A stretch of 64,000 bases of DNA from NCBI GenBank assembly GCA_002077045.2, contig KZ111182.1, forward strand, positions 66,530 to 130,529. Reading direction: 5' to 3'. The stretch comes from Rachicladosporium sp. CCFEE 5018. Lineage: Eukaryota > Ascomycota > Dothideomycetes > Cladosporiales > Cladosporiaceae. Shown here one piece after another: positions 46,410 to 57,556 of this stretch; position 1 is the stretch's first letter, and every line of letters begins with the position of its first letter. The notes beneath the pieces were generated by a model. The model was given only the letters and a program-made list of their open reading frames with translations. It ran no database searches and had not been told where the DNA came from. The position numbers and the translations under genes are program-made.

Positions 46410-48207
46410 TCAATGCCAGCCAGCTTCGAAATTCCAATCTATGTCTGGCCTACTACCCAGAGCCTGGACAGCAGTCGAGGCGGCAGGTAATTGTGCAGGT
46501 GCAAACTCACTGATCAGGGGTAAGTATGACTTCTCGAGCATGTATGATAAGGAGCCAGGGTTCCATCCAATGTTCAAGATGCAAGTGGCGTACCGGCTTT
46601 CAAAGGTCAGCCGTGGAGGAGAGGTCCCAGAAGTCGGAGGCACTGCGGTACGGACGTCGCTGCTCCAGGCCACGTGGAAGGGCGCGCCCTGGTAGAATCC
46701 AAAGTTGTGTGCCCTGTTGTAATCAGGGTTGATTGGCTCTAGCGCAGCCTGCCACATCGCAGCAAAATTGGGAGGCGGGTCGCCGTCGAAGATATTGCGC
46801 CTTCCGACGCCATGATTGAATGTTGGGAGCCCGGGATACGCGAATTGGGGAGTGGTGACCCTTAGATCGCCATCTCGGACAAGATTGAATAGGCTTCTCA
46901 TCTCGACCTGCACCAGTTGCTCCGCTGTAGCCGCAACATCATCGGTACAAAGGTTTGCGAGCGTTTCCAGTGCAGCGCCGGAGGCGTCTTGTGCCACGAT
47001 TGCGCGCGCGAGTGCAGCCGGGGAAGTCTTAGGCAACAGGGGGAAGATGTTCTTGACGGTAAGTCCCATAGCACGCGATGGTAGGAGTGAGCCCGCAGCC
47101 AATAGGTATGTTAGCAGACCAATGATCTGACTTCTTGCCGGTTCGATCAGGCGCCCGACTCCGTGTTCTGTCACAAGTTGTGCAGCACGTTTCCTAGCCA
47201 CTCGCCAGAGTGCAGCAAATTGCATGGTCCGGTACACCTCGTCCACGCTAACGAAACGAAAGCTGAACTCATGCACGAAGACGATCACGTCTGTTTCGAG
47301 GGGTGGCAATTCTTTGCGAAACCTGTGCACCCATGTGTGCCACCAGAGACGAGCGAATGTGTCCACATTGGTACCCAGCCAGCCAAGGTCGACTTGGAAG
47401 TTGACCTTGTCTGTTAGTAGTGACTCCCTCCTTAGTATTCGGATGACTTACTTGGACGTGGCAGTACTCCTGAGACCTGCCTTTCGCCACCTTGAAGAAT
47501 GGGCTCCACCGCTCTTTCTTCTTCTTAAATCGAGGATCCTCACCAGCTGCTAGCCGGTTGATGCTATCGCTCAAGCGAACTCTGAAGAGAGGCCGGAAGT
47601 CTACGATTCCAGCAGGTAACTCGATGCGATCGACGCGCGAATTGTACTCTTTGACGAATTCCGCCAAGGGGTACAGGTTCGTTGGAAGTCGGTCAGCCTG
47701 TTTGGCTGAGCCTGGATCTGCGAACTGAAGGATTGCCATATGAAACACCCTCGAGCACATATGGAGCTGTATCCAGAACTCGTAATTACCGATTTCCTGG
47801 GCCGAGCTGTTCAATTCCAGTACGCAGAAAGTTGCAGGAGCACTTCCGCCATCCGCGAAGAGAATGTCCGTGTCTGTAGTTGCGTCAGGAACGCAGTGAA
47901 AGCCAAAAAGCCCTTCCCAAGTCACATTGGATTCGGTCCCGTACTGCGCGTCATGTTCAGGCACGAGAATAGGTGCATCGACATTTCGACCTTGCGCTGC
48001 ATCCCACGATCGTACGGGTATGGAGAGCTCATCGTCGTCAGGCGGAGGATAGAACGACCTTTCCTCGTCGTTCAGCCGCCAGACCACCTCAAGAAAGCGT
48101 GTTAACTCAATGGTTAGAGTATTGTGCTACGGACACAAAGGTTGCATACGTACATTTATACCATGGAACTCGATTTCGATTCCAAGCCTTGGTCCGGGTA
48201 TTGCCAT
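46410..48207 (-). CDS. Gene F: unknown protein, paralogue of gene E
   Basis: Exons 48207-48154, 48105-47452 and 47405-46410 give 567 aa; introns are 48 and 46 nt. The first exon has 18 codons (MAIPGPRLGIEIEFHGIN), matching the gene E start MATAGPRMGVELEF, which supports this model. Shared blocks are RSFYPPP, GTESNVTWEGLFGFHC, LELNSSAQEIGNYEFWIQLH, VNFQVDLGWLGTNVDTFARL, SQIIGLLTYLLAAGSL, LPKTSPAALARAIVAQDASG and WSSDVRTAVPPTSGTS. The second intron is at the same place as the gene E intron, so the two arose by tandem duplication. Function unknown. Divergent from gene G, with 690 bp between starts. Confidence 0.72.
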
Positions 48208-48895
48208 TGTGACACTCGAGCCAGCGTAGGCTTCGAGTACGATGTGAAGTCATACGAATACCGCCTCGTCAACGCGACCAGTTTGCTTTAAGCCATTCAC
48301 GTGCTCTGCAGATCCTGGCCGCAGATGCTCCAGCATCGTACGAAGCTATCGCGCCGCATTTCTGACATGCACGGTTGTAAGTGCGTATCATGTGCCATGG
48401 CAGCCACAGACCACAGCGACCAGGAAGTACCTTGGGTACATGTAGGTTGCAGCCCGCGTCCGAGCAGTCCGCAATGAGCCTGAGCAATCGTGCACCAGCG
48501 TGAAGCCAGCTCGTTAGACGTGGAGCGGCGAACCAGGGATCGCTACACTTCGCATGTCAGGCAGCAGCTGCACAGTACATGATGGTGTAGCGACGAGGCG
48601 GTCCATGGCTGGCGACATGCAAAAGCTTGGCCAAGCATTGTACCGGTAGGCCAAAAGTCTTCGTCACCACAGCTCCCCCAGCACGTAGCCAGCCACGAAC
48701 AGCTCTCGCTTCCAACAACAGCGACCGTTGTGACATGCCTCGAAGAGACGAGGTAGATGCGTTTGTCACGTGTGTTCGGTGTTGGTCTGTGCCGGAGCCC
48801 AACATCATGTCTCCGACGGCGTACGTGAATCGATGTAGCAGAATGATGTGCTTGCGCAGTCGACAACGATCGACATCCGCGGCAGGCTCGACATC
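48208..48895. other. Divergent promoter region of genes F and G
   Basis: 690 bp between the two divergent ATGs. Any shared control of the cluster would most likely be here. No coding feature is supported. Confidence 0.4.
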
Positions 48896-51800
48896 ATGTC
48901 GTCGGCCGTACTGACAGATGACCACAAGTTGACGGCCAACTGGAAGACCTTCCTCGAGCAGGCGAAGGGAGTATCATCCGCCACCGTCGACGACGCGTTC
49001 AGATACGAAGCTGCAGTAGAGACGCCCGCGACATCCGAAGGATTCATATATGAGCCTGATCTACCGATCAAGGCAATATACAACTCGCGTCAGAACTTCA
49101 CGACCTTCCAAGATGCCTCTATCAAAGTGGGTGACAACGGTGATATTGTCTTGCTATCGTTCGACAGCCTTCCGCAAACAGTCACATTGGACAATGTCCT
49201 CCTCGGCTTCGGAGTGCTTAAAGCACCTGGAGGCAACACAGCGGAGAATGTCATCGACAAGATCATCAACGCTATAGGGTTGGGTAGTGTTCTAGTCGTA
49301 GACCAGAGCCCCCAGAACCGCAATGCGACCTGGCTGATTCCAGCCAAGGCGCCGGTCAAAGATCTCGACAATATGAAGGATCCAATGGTCACGCTACAGA
49401 CTGTGACTTCTTTGACATTCAAGCTCAACGGACCCGCTATAACGGGATTTATACAGCAAGTCACATCAGTACTAGACCACGAGTTCGGCACGTCACTTGG
49501 CACAATCGACGGTAGCGACTTGGAGGCTATTGCGAAGCTGTTCTCGTTCACCGTGTCTACCACTACAACCGGCACGTTGCTCAACGACTCGACGTACGAC
49601 ATCACAGTCACTCCGAAGCTGACGTTCACTGTGCGATTGAAGGGGTTCATTGTAAACCTCATCTATGAACGGAACGACGTCTCACTCAATGTACAGGAAG
49701 CTTCAAAGACCGGCGACTTGTTTACGAAGCTGTCGAATCTGATGAGTGGAGGCTCCGATGATGATCCCGCAGTAAGCTCATCGTTGGCGGCACTGCGACC
49801 GGTTATCGGCGAAGGCCACATTCACCTCAGGAACGTCTCTTTCGGGAAGGACTTTGCAGGAACGATGTGGTGGGAAGCACAGTTCTATTGCGAATGGGTA
49901 ATCAGGCCTGAGGTTACGGTCTGGATCGGCCTTGCCTACGACAATCGCACGAAGACATTCGAGGGTGGCTTGCTCTTCGAGAATGACTTCGCCAATGAGG
50001 TCATGATGCTATTGCCGTACTTTGACGAGAGCATGCGGGCGCCCGGTACAATGGCCAAAGTATTGAATCTCCACGACTTGTTTGTGGCAACGAAGTCGCT
50101 ACCTGATAACGTACCATACTTCGTATCCCAAGCAACACTACGACTCATACATGAAGAAAGTCCAGCGCGATTCGAACTTGCATTCGCCATCGAGAGCCAG
50201 CCGCCTGACAAGATTACTGATGCTGGACCCGTGCCGTCACCCTTCGTCTGGTCGAGCCTCGTCATCAATGTCACTCAACAAGGTCCAGATGTGACTGTCC
50301 ACGTGGACACTGCCTTCCAGGTCAATCCCCGACCCGAAGACGTTGCGCTGTACACACCAGCAACTATGACTGTCAACATGGACTACGATAGTGGGAAGGG
50401 CAATTTCGATCTGGTTGGCGAAGTGGATAATCTGCAATTTGGTGCTCTTGCAAACTATGCAGACCCCTCATGTTCATCTGCATTCAGCGCCATCTTCGGC
50501 AAGTTGGTGCTCAGCCAGCTCCTACTACGCTACACCATCGATAAGACGTCCAATGACGATGGCACGTCGAGCAACAAAGCGAGTAGCTTCCTGTTGCTGG
50601 GCAAGATACGCCTTGGTCTGCTCGAGCTTGACCTAGTATATCAGTACACCAGTGATATTGCTACCGAAACCGCTACCGAGAAGCAGCTCGCAGAGAAGCC
50701 AGACGCGATCGGTAAGATCAAGCCCATTGCAAAACCCACTTCTGCCGACAAGAGTACTGGATGGACCTTCGAAGCGTACCTGGGTGCAGCCAACATCAAG
50801 GCGACGCTAGCTGAGGTGGTAGGCTCTATCGATCAGGCTGCTGCGGATGCGCTTCCTGGCTTCGTCGGTGACATTGAGATCGCGCCGAGCGGGGCGGGGG
50901 ACAGCCCTGTGCGCTTGACTTTGTCAAAGACTTCGCCACCTGCAAAGTCAGGCGCGTCTGGGAGTGGCAGCTCCATCACGACAGCTGCAGCAGACACAGC
51001 CTTGGTGCTGACGCTGGAAATTGCAGTTGGTCCGATCGATTTCACCTTTGTTCAGCTTTGCGAGAATGGCAAAACATCGACCACAACTCAGGTCACTACC
51101 ACAGCACCGCCGATACCAAAGAGACTCCTGCGCGTGAAGGTTGGCGAGCTGCCGCATATTGCTGACATCCCGATATTGAAAGAGCTCACGCAACCTTTTC
51201 AAGCCTGCCAATACATGTACGTTGGAGCTGGTGGTGCACTCACTACGGACGATGTGGAAGCTATCAACCCCAAGCTGGGAGATGCAAACAAGCTGTTCTA
51301 CAGACAGTCGAATACGCCATCAAACTCCGAGGGAGGTGCGAGCGGCACATCGGACAAGGGTGCCGACAAGAAGGAGCCTGTCACAGCCCTCGTTATGGGC
51401 CATCACCTCATCGTCGTACACGAGGGGAAATGTATACTCGATCATGCCTTCAGCAACGCCAAGAGCACTATTCCAGAGAAATCGACGGATGATGGTAAAG
51501 ATTCAAACAAAAAAGATCCAGCTAAGGCAGACGACAATGCGAAAGGCGCCGACAAAGCGAACGACAAGGCGGGCGACGAGACTGCTCCCACAAAAGGTGC
51601 ACTGAAAGCGCACACGAAGCTCTTCTCCCTCGACAGCGTCGCATTGCAGTTCAAAGACGGCTATCTCTGGATCATGCTCGATGTGACAGTTGCCCTCGGC
51701 CCTGTTGCCCTGACTTTGCTCGGTTTCGGTATCGGGCTACCTCTCGGAGATATCAGTCTGAGCCCTAGAATCAATGACCTTGCCGCATTGGGCAGTCAAG

Positions 51801-54425
51801 CCAAGTTCCAGATCCATGGTGTGGGTGTCTCGTTCGAAAAGCCGCCCTTGGTGATCGCCGGCGTCTTCGAACACGAGATCATGAAGCAGCTCGTGGGCGA
51901 CCCGCCGGTGGAACAGACACTCGATGCTTACAGAGGTGGCATTGGTATCAGTTACCCGCCGTACACATTCGTGGCTGTTGGGCAGTATGCCGAGGCCACA
52001 TTCAGGATCGGTGGCTCGTACAAAAGCCTGTTTGTTTTTGCCAAGCTTGATGGCCCTCTCATCCAGCTTGAGTTCGGGTGAGCCTACTTGCATTCTTCGG
52101 CACTATGCATCTGCTGATATTTGGTAGTGAGTGCAGCATCTCAAACCATGTTCCCAGTCGGTTCTAGAGGTAGCATGCTTGGACGACCTTATCGGGCAGT
52201 ACTGACCTGAGTGACTAGCAACGATCAGTGGTGTCCGCATCGGCTTCGGCTACAACAGCATGATCCGCTCGCCTTCGATCGAAGAGCTTACCCAATTTCC
52301 CCTCATTGGCGAGCTGCCTGGCGTTGGTAACAACCCCATCAACTTGCTGCAAGCCTGGTGCAAAGGTGATAATCCATGGGTGGTCCCAAAACAGGATTCA
52401 TACTGGTTCGCTGTTGGCATGACGATTACCGCGTTCGACATTCTGAAGATCACAGCTGCAGCATTGCTCGCCTTCAGGGACTCAGGGATCATTGTGAGTT
52501 TGTACGCAGACGCTGTCGCGCAGGTGCCACCAGATGTAACGAAAACTTCCGACATGGTAAGGTTTCCCGTGTCCACTCAACTAAAAGATATGAGAATTGA
52601 CATTGCGGCACACAGATCCTCTACGTCGAGATCGGTCTAGTCGCCGAGATGAACTTCATCGACTGCTACTTCCGCTGTGATGCTTCACTTGCGCCAACAT
52701 CGTTCCTTCTCGTACCAGAGTGCCAATTGTATGGAGGCTTCGCTTTATGCTACTGGTTTGGCACATCACAGCACGCAGGGGACTGGGTGTTCAGCGTCGG
52801 TGGCTATCACCGTTCTTTTCAAATGCATGAGTCCCGCCTGTGTGAGAAAGCGTGAGCACGAGGCTGACAGAGTCGCAGACCATCTCACTATCCCAACCCG
52901 AAGCGCCTGGGCATCTCGTTCACGGTAGGTCACATGGTGCACATCCAGGGCGAGGGCTACTTCGCGATCACACCCAAAGTTGTCATGGGAGGCGCAATGA
53001 TACACGTGTCCTTGCAAGTAGGTATTGTTAGTGCATACCTCGACGCTTCCTTCGATGCGCTAATAAACCTACACCCCATCCACTATATGGCCGATGTCCA
53101 CGTCGCGATCGGGGTCAGTTGCGACATCGATATCTTGTTTATCACTATACACATCTCGGTGTCGATCGGCGCAGATCTTCATATCGAGGGACCTGAATTC
53201 GGCGGTGTTGCGCAGTACGTCTCTCCCTACCTGTGTCACGGACAATCGGCTGATAGATTACAGCGTTGACTTCTGGGTCTTTGGCTTCGATGTCTACTTT
53301 GGCGATCAAGGGAAGGTACTAGATCCACTCACTCTCAGCGACTTCTACGACATGGTCCACAAGGCTGGCCCAACATCTGGACGGCCACCTGCCACAGGGC
53401 CCGAGACTGTAGGCCTCGATCAGCAGATCAAGCTCACTCTGGAAGACGGGGCGTTCTCGAAGCCCTCACAAGACACAGCAAAAGCAGATGCCCAGCCTGA
53501 TAGCTCAGGCGCAGGTAGCAAGTGGTTCGTCAAGGGCGTTAGCTTTGCCTTCCGCGTGGCGCCCGACTTCGCGATCAGTATCGCTCAACTCATAAACGAC
53601 AAGGAAGGCTACAGTGACATTGACAAGGCCAAAATCCCTGCCAAGGACACACCAGCACCCTTACGCAGCACTCCAATGCATCTCAGCGCGCCGCATCCTG
53701 AGCGTTCGCAGCCTGATCCCGGTCATCCTGAGATCTCATCCACACTCAAAATCACGATTCGCTCCGCTGCAGGGAAGCTCGTACCTATCACTGGCTGGAA
53801 GCCCACGTACGTCGTCAAAGATGTCCCGTCCGCGCTGTGGCGCGACTACGATGAAAGCCGCGATCCGATGATCAAAGGCGGCGGGCAGGAACTTCTCAGC
53901 CCAGCCAACGGCACGATCAAGCAGATCATGGCTGTCAGCCTCGTAGCCCCGGATCCGATCCTGTCGAAGAGCAATATCCCAGCTTTCAACGCTACGGACG
54001 CGCAGAAGAGTGAAGTCCTGACCGATGACGGCAAGAGTTGGACGATGCCCACTCCAGGCGCAGACCAAACCCAGGACCTGCTCCCTGCTCCACTGACTCA
54101 TCCGATCGATCCTCTGTATCTGCCGCAGAAGTGGAAGGAAATGCAAACCACTTGGCAGACTTGCTCCGCCGATGGGCTGGACTTAGCAACAGGTATGGCT
54201 GCGCTCTGCGCAACAACTCTGGGCTGGGATGCGCCTTTGCCTGGACAACTTACTGGCCCAAAGATCACGGATGTGGGAGTCAAGCCGGCTTGGATGTTGA
54301 CCACGGACTTGCCGAAGAGATTAGTGGTGGGGACGAAGAAGCCTGACGATCCGAAGCTGAGGGATGTGATGGATGGGTTGGAGAATTTCTATTTGGCTTT
54401 GCCGAGAGTCGCTACGGCTGCGTGA
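48896..54425 (+). CDS. Gene G: giant DUF6603-like protein
   Basis: Exons 48896-52077, 52229-52556, 52616-52839, 52879-53214 and 53264-54425 give 1743 aa in frame. The ATG MSSAVLTDDHKLTANW is used; the frame seen from 48848 starts with GTG. The C-terminal half has the pattern I recall for DUF6603: SLFVFAKLDGPLIQLEFG, GVRIGFGYNSMIRSPS, FSVGGYHRSF, HYPNPKRLGISF and, after a splice, HVDFWVFGFDVYFG. The N-terminal ~900 residues are mostly alternating beta-strand-like sequence. A Lys/Asp/Ala-rich linker lies near residues 850-905. The first intron (151 nt) is long and the third (39 nt) very short, so those joints are less certain. DUF6603 occurs in bacteria and fungi; its function is unknown. Confidence 0.75.
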
Positions 54426-54732
54426 CATGGAGGATTCATTGCTCGAGAACGAACCACGGCCTATCCTGCAATTTACTCCTCCAATCTGTATCGCGCCACG
54501 TAAAGTTCTGCGAGTCCTTTTCATGTCCGTCTTGGCTACCCGCACAAACGTACAGGACTTCACAAAGGAGATGGACGTGTGTCATTCGACGTTCATGCAA
54601 ATCGTGTCGTTGACCGAGCTCTAATCTATGACCGCTGCTGTCTCGTTACTCTGGAAACCATATTGGTTCAGGGACCCTCCTCCGTGCGTCTCTGTGTACC
54701 ATATGGTCTTCAGAGGTTGTACGCCCATACTT
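54426..54732. other. Convergent intergenic region
   Basis: About 300 bp between the stops of gene G and the PLP-enzyme gene; nothing recognised. Confidence 0.4.
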
Positions 54733-55992
54733 TTAGGCATGTCCATTTGCACTCCCGTTCCCATTGCTAATCTTCGCCCCAACGACAACCTTCTCCAATG
54801 CCTGTCTGACATCGTCCACCAAATCCAAGCCCTCCTCCACCCCACAGCTTATCCTTATCAGGTCACTAAACACGCCTGCCGCTTCCCTCTGTTCCACCGG
54901 AATCCCGGCATGCGTCATACTCCCGGGCAACTCAACCAGACTCTCAACACCACCCAGACTCTCTGCTAGCGTGAAGATCTGTGTCGTCTTGCAGAACTCC
55001 TCCGCCGCAGCTTGTCCGCCCTTCACCCGGAAGCTCAACATCCCTCCACCAAGTCCATCGCGATGTTGCTTCAGCGCTATCTTCCTGTGGGGATGTGATG
55101 CAAGGCCAGGGTAGTTCACACTTATCACGTGCGGGCTATCTTGAAGCGCTGCAGCTACCAGTGCAGCATTCTTACTCGCTTCTCTTGCGCGTAGATGCAG
55201 CGTCTTGACACCGCGATGTGCAAGCCAGCAGTCGAATGGACTTGGCACAGCGCCGATGGCGTTCTGGAGGAATCGCAACCTCTCATGTAGGGAATCTGAG
55301 TTGAGTGCTGCTACACCCATCAGTACGTCCGAGTGCCCATTGATATACTTCGTCACGCTGTGGACCACAATATCCGCGCCATGATCTAGCGGGTTCTGGA
55401 CGTAAGGCGAGAGGAACGTATTGTCCACCACAACCATGATCCCGCTCCGGTGCGCAATATCGGCCACAGCGCGAATATCCACCAGCGACAGCGTCGGATT
55501 CGAAGGCGTCTCAATCCAGATCAACTTCGTTTCCGGCGTGATCAAGTCCTCGATGTGCAGCTCAATGCTCGGCGTAAACGTGACCCGCACCCCATGCGCA
55601 CTCGCCACCTTCGTGAAATACCTATGTGTACCCCCATAGACGTCCGACACACTCACAACATGACTCCCGGCCGCCAGACTCTGCAGTATGATTGCCGTCG
55701 TCGCGCTGCCAGAGCTGAACGCAAGTGCATATTTTGCCTTCTCCAAGCTCGCTATGCAGTTCTCGAAGTTTGTTCGATTTGGATTACTCGAACGTGTGTA
55801 CTCGTACTCTCCGATCGGTTTGCCGACTGCGGATTGTGCGAAAGTCGTGCTAAGGGAGATGGACTCGATTACTGCGCCTGTTGCTGGATCGTGAGGGCTG
55901 CCGGCGTGGACTGCGAGGGTGCCGAAGCCGTGGACTGGGGAGTGAGGCCGGGGAGGCGTCTCGATGGCGGTGTCGAAGTCGACGATAGCCAT
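54733..55992 (-). CDS. CYS3: Cystathionine gamma-lyase (Cys/Met-metabolism PLP enzyme)
   Basis: An intronless 419-aa frame starting MAIVDFDTAIETPPRP. It carries the family signatures: FGTLAVHAGSPHDPATGAV, YEYTRSSNPNR, the PLP-phosphate region (FSSGSATTA), the cofactor-ring Asp in VVVDNTFLSPY, and the Schiff-base Lys in VVHSVTKYINGHSDV. The C-terminus has SLGGVESLVELPGSMTHAGI and RISCGVEEGLDLVDD. Length and motifs fit cytosolic cystathionine gamma-lyase, which splits cystathionine into cysteine, 2-oxobutyrate and ammonia. Cystathionine beta-lyase and gamma-synthase are close relatives; the motif set and the size favour gamma-lyase. Confidence 0.9.
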   Translation of the reverse strand: MAIVDFDTAIETPPRPHSPVHGFGTLAVHAGSPHDPATGAVIESISLSTTFAQSAVGKPIGEYEYTRSSNPNRTNFENCIASLEKAKYALAFSSGSATTAIILQSLAAGSHVVSVSDVYGGTHRYFTKVASAHGVRVTFTPSIELHIEDLITPETKLIWIETPSNPTLSLVDIRAVADIAHRSGIMVVVDNTFLSPYVQNPLDHGADIVVHSVTKYINGHSDVLMGVAALNSDSLHERLRFLQNAIGAVPSPFDCWLAHRGVKTLHLRAREASKNAALVAAALQDSPHVISVNYPGLASHPHRKIALKQHRDGLGGGMLSFRVKGGQAAAEEFCKTTQIFTLAESLGGVESLVELPGSMTHAGIPVEQREAAGVFSDLIRISCGVEEGLDLVDDVRQALEKVVVGAKISNGNGSANGHA

Positions 55993-56628
55993 GGTAGCGG
56001 TGGTGTTGTTACTGAAGATTATGTGGCGGGGGTTGTAGACGTGGAGAGTTGTATGGAGGTTGGAATGCAGGTGAGATTGTACTTAAGTTCTAGGCTTTTG
56101 CCACTGGCTTACACGAGCAGTGGAAGGGCGTCGTGATCCAAGCCTGCGGTCATTGGAATCATCCGTGATGTCGACGCTTCCATGCGATTGGAGATCTTCC
56201 TCAACAAAGACTGCGCAATGGCGTGCTATTTGGTAATGAACTTTATTAAGTTAACTTAATGCCGAGGTTTACCTAAGGCTAAGCCGCTCTGCTGGTGACC
56301 TCACCTCATGCCTTGTGGGCGATCAAGCCGATGATAGAGCAACATTTCCAGAACGATACCATGCGTTGTTAGGAGTGGGAGGGGACACCGCACCCATGAT
56401 CACAGACGACAGGCATGGTGTCACGCAGCGGACGAAACACAATCTGCCGCAACATGTCGCGGCCCCTTGAAACATCTCCTACCGGAGAGCCTGCCTCCGT
56501 GCTGCATGCACGCAAACAAAGTCTCGAGCGAATGTCTTGCATTACTCGAAAAGCTACAGCCTGTGCCAGCCATACCTGCGGCATCTATACACCCTCTAAC
56601 ACCTCATCCACGCGACTATGCTCTGCAT
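55993..56628. other. Intergenic region
   Basis: 635 bp between the PLP-enzyme start and the LPMO stop, both genes on the minus strand. A short AT-rich patch lies at 56235-56260. Nothing else recognised. Confidence 0.4.
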
Positions 56629-57556
56629 CTAAGCATCGAGCACAAAGTCCCTAGCGTGCCTCGCCATCTTCTTGATCGACGTGAATGTCGGGCCGGGGAT
56701 GGTGTACGAGCTGATCTTGCTGTAGATGTCAATGAGGATTCCGGGCTAGGTAGACTGTCAGCATCTTGATCTTTTGATTCCCGGCCGTTGCACATATCAA
56801 CTTACGTCAGTCGCCTTGTACAGCGCGGTGGCCTTGGTGCCCGATGGCGTAGCGGTACCGGAACCGGTGATCTGCAGGTTAATGCACTGCGGGTAGTTCT
56901 GGGCGCCGTTACTGGAGCCGGCGGCGTGGAGACCGATCAGCTCGTGGCGGAGGACGTAGTTGCCTGGTGCGACGGATGAGGGGATCTTGATGGTCCAGGC
57001 GTATGGAGCGGCTGTGTTTATGTTAGTCATGTGCCACTAAGCGTGATTCACTCGGAAGACACTCACTTGTGATCGCATCGGTAGCCCAGGTGCCCGGTGG
57101 CGAGTTGTCGTTCAACAGACCACTCTGTGCGATCTTGAAGAAGCTCAAGCTGCTCGCATCGGTGAGCGCGGTGCAGTTGCCGGAGCACTTCGCCAGGTAG
57201 TCAATGACCGGGCCGTGGTGAGAGATGGGCCAGGTGTTCCAGTTCAGCACCACCGAGCTGCCAGCGGCAACGGGGATCTGCTGGTTGCCAGCCTTTCCAG
57301 ACTTGTGGCACCCAATGTCGGAGGTACCGTAGGCACTCGGGCTGACGAAGCCATTGTCCTGGTTCAGGGCGAACCAGCCGGCGGTGGGCACGACTTGCCC
57401 CGAAGGTTGATAATACCAGTTCGGGTTGCTGCCCTGGTAGGTCTTGCCACCGGCGGTGATTGCAGCAACGTAACCGTGAGCAGCCACCTGGGGCACGAGT
57501 GCAATGACTGCGGCAGCAAGCACGGCGTCCTGCGCCGAAGAGGAAGTGAAGAGCAT
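56629..57556 (-). CDS. Lytic polysaccharide monooxygenase, family AA9
   Basis: Exons 57556-57067, 57011-56806 and 56745-56629 (introns 55 and 60 nt) give 270 aa. The signal peptide ends VAAHGYV, so the mature protein starts with His, the first ligand of the copper histidine brace. The second His is in NTWPISHHGPVIDYLAKC and the axial Tyr region is AQNYPQCINLQITGSG. GLHAAGSSNGAQ and the C-terminal DPGILIDIYSKISSYTIPGP are standard AA9 blocks. No carbohydrate-binding module is attached. It oxidatively cleaves cellulose or related glucans outside the cell. The last exon was placed from the family C-terminus. Confidence 0.93.

Noticed and set aside
48848..48895. Start of gene G at 48848
   Set aside because: That codon is GTG; the first in-frame ATG is 48896 with A at -3.
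23847..54425. Starship-type giant mobile element
   Set aside because: No DUF3435 tyrosine-recombinase captain gene is present and no element boundaries around the block are visible.
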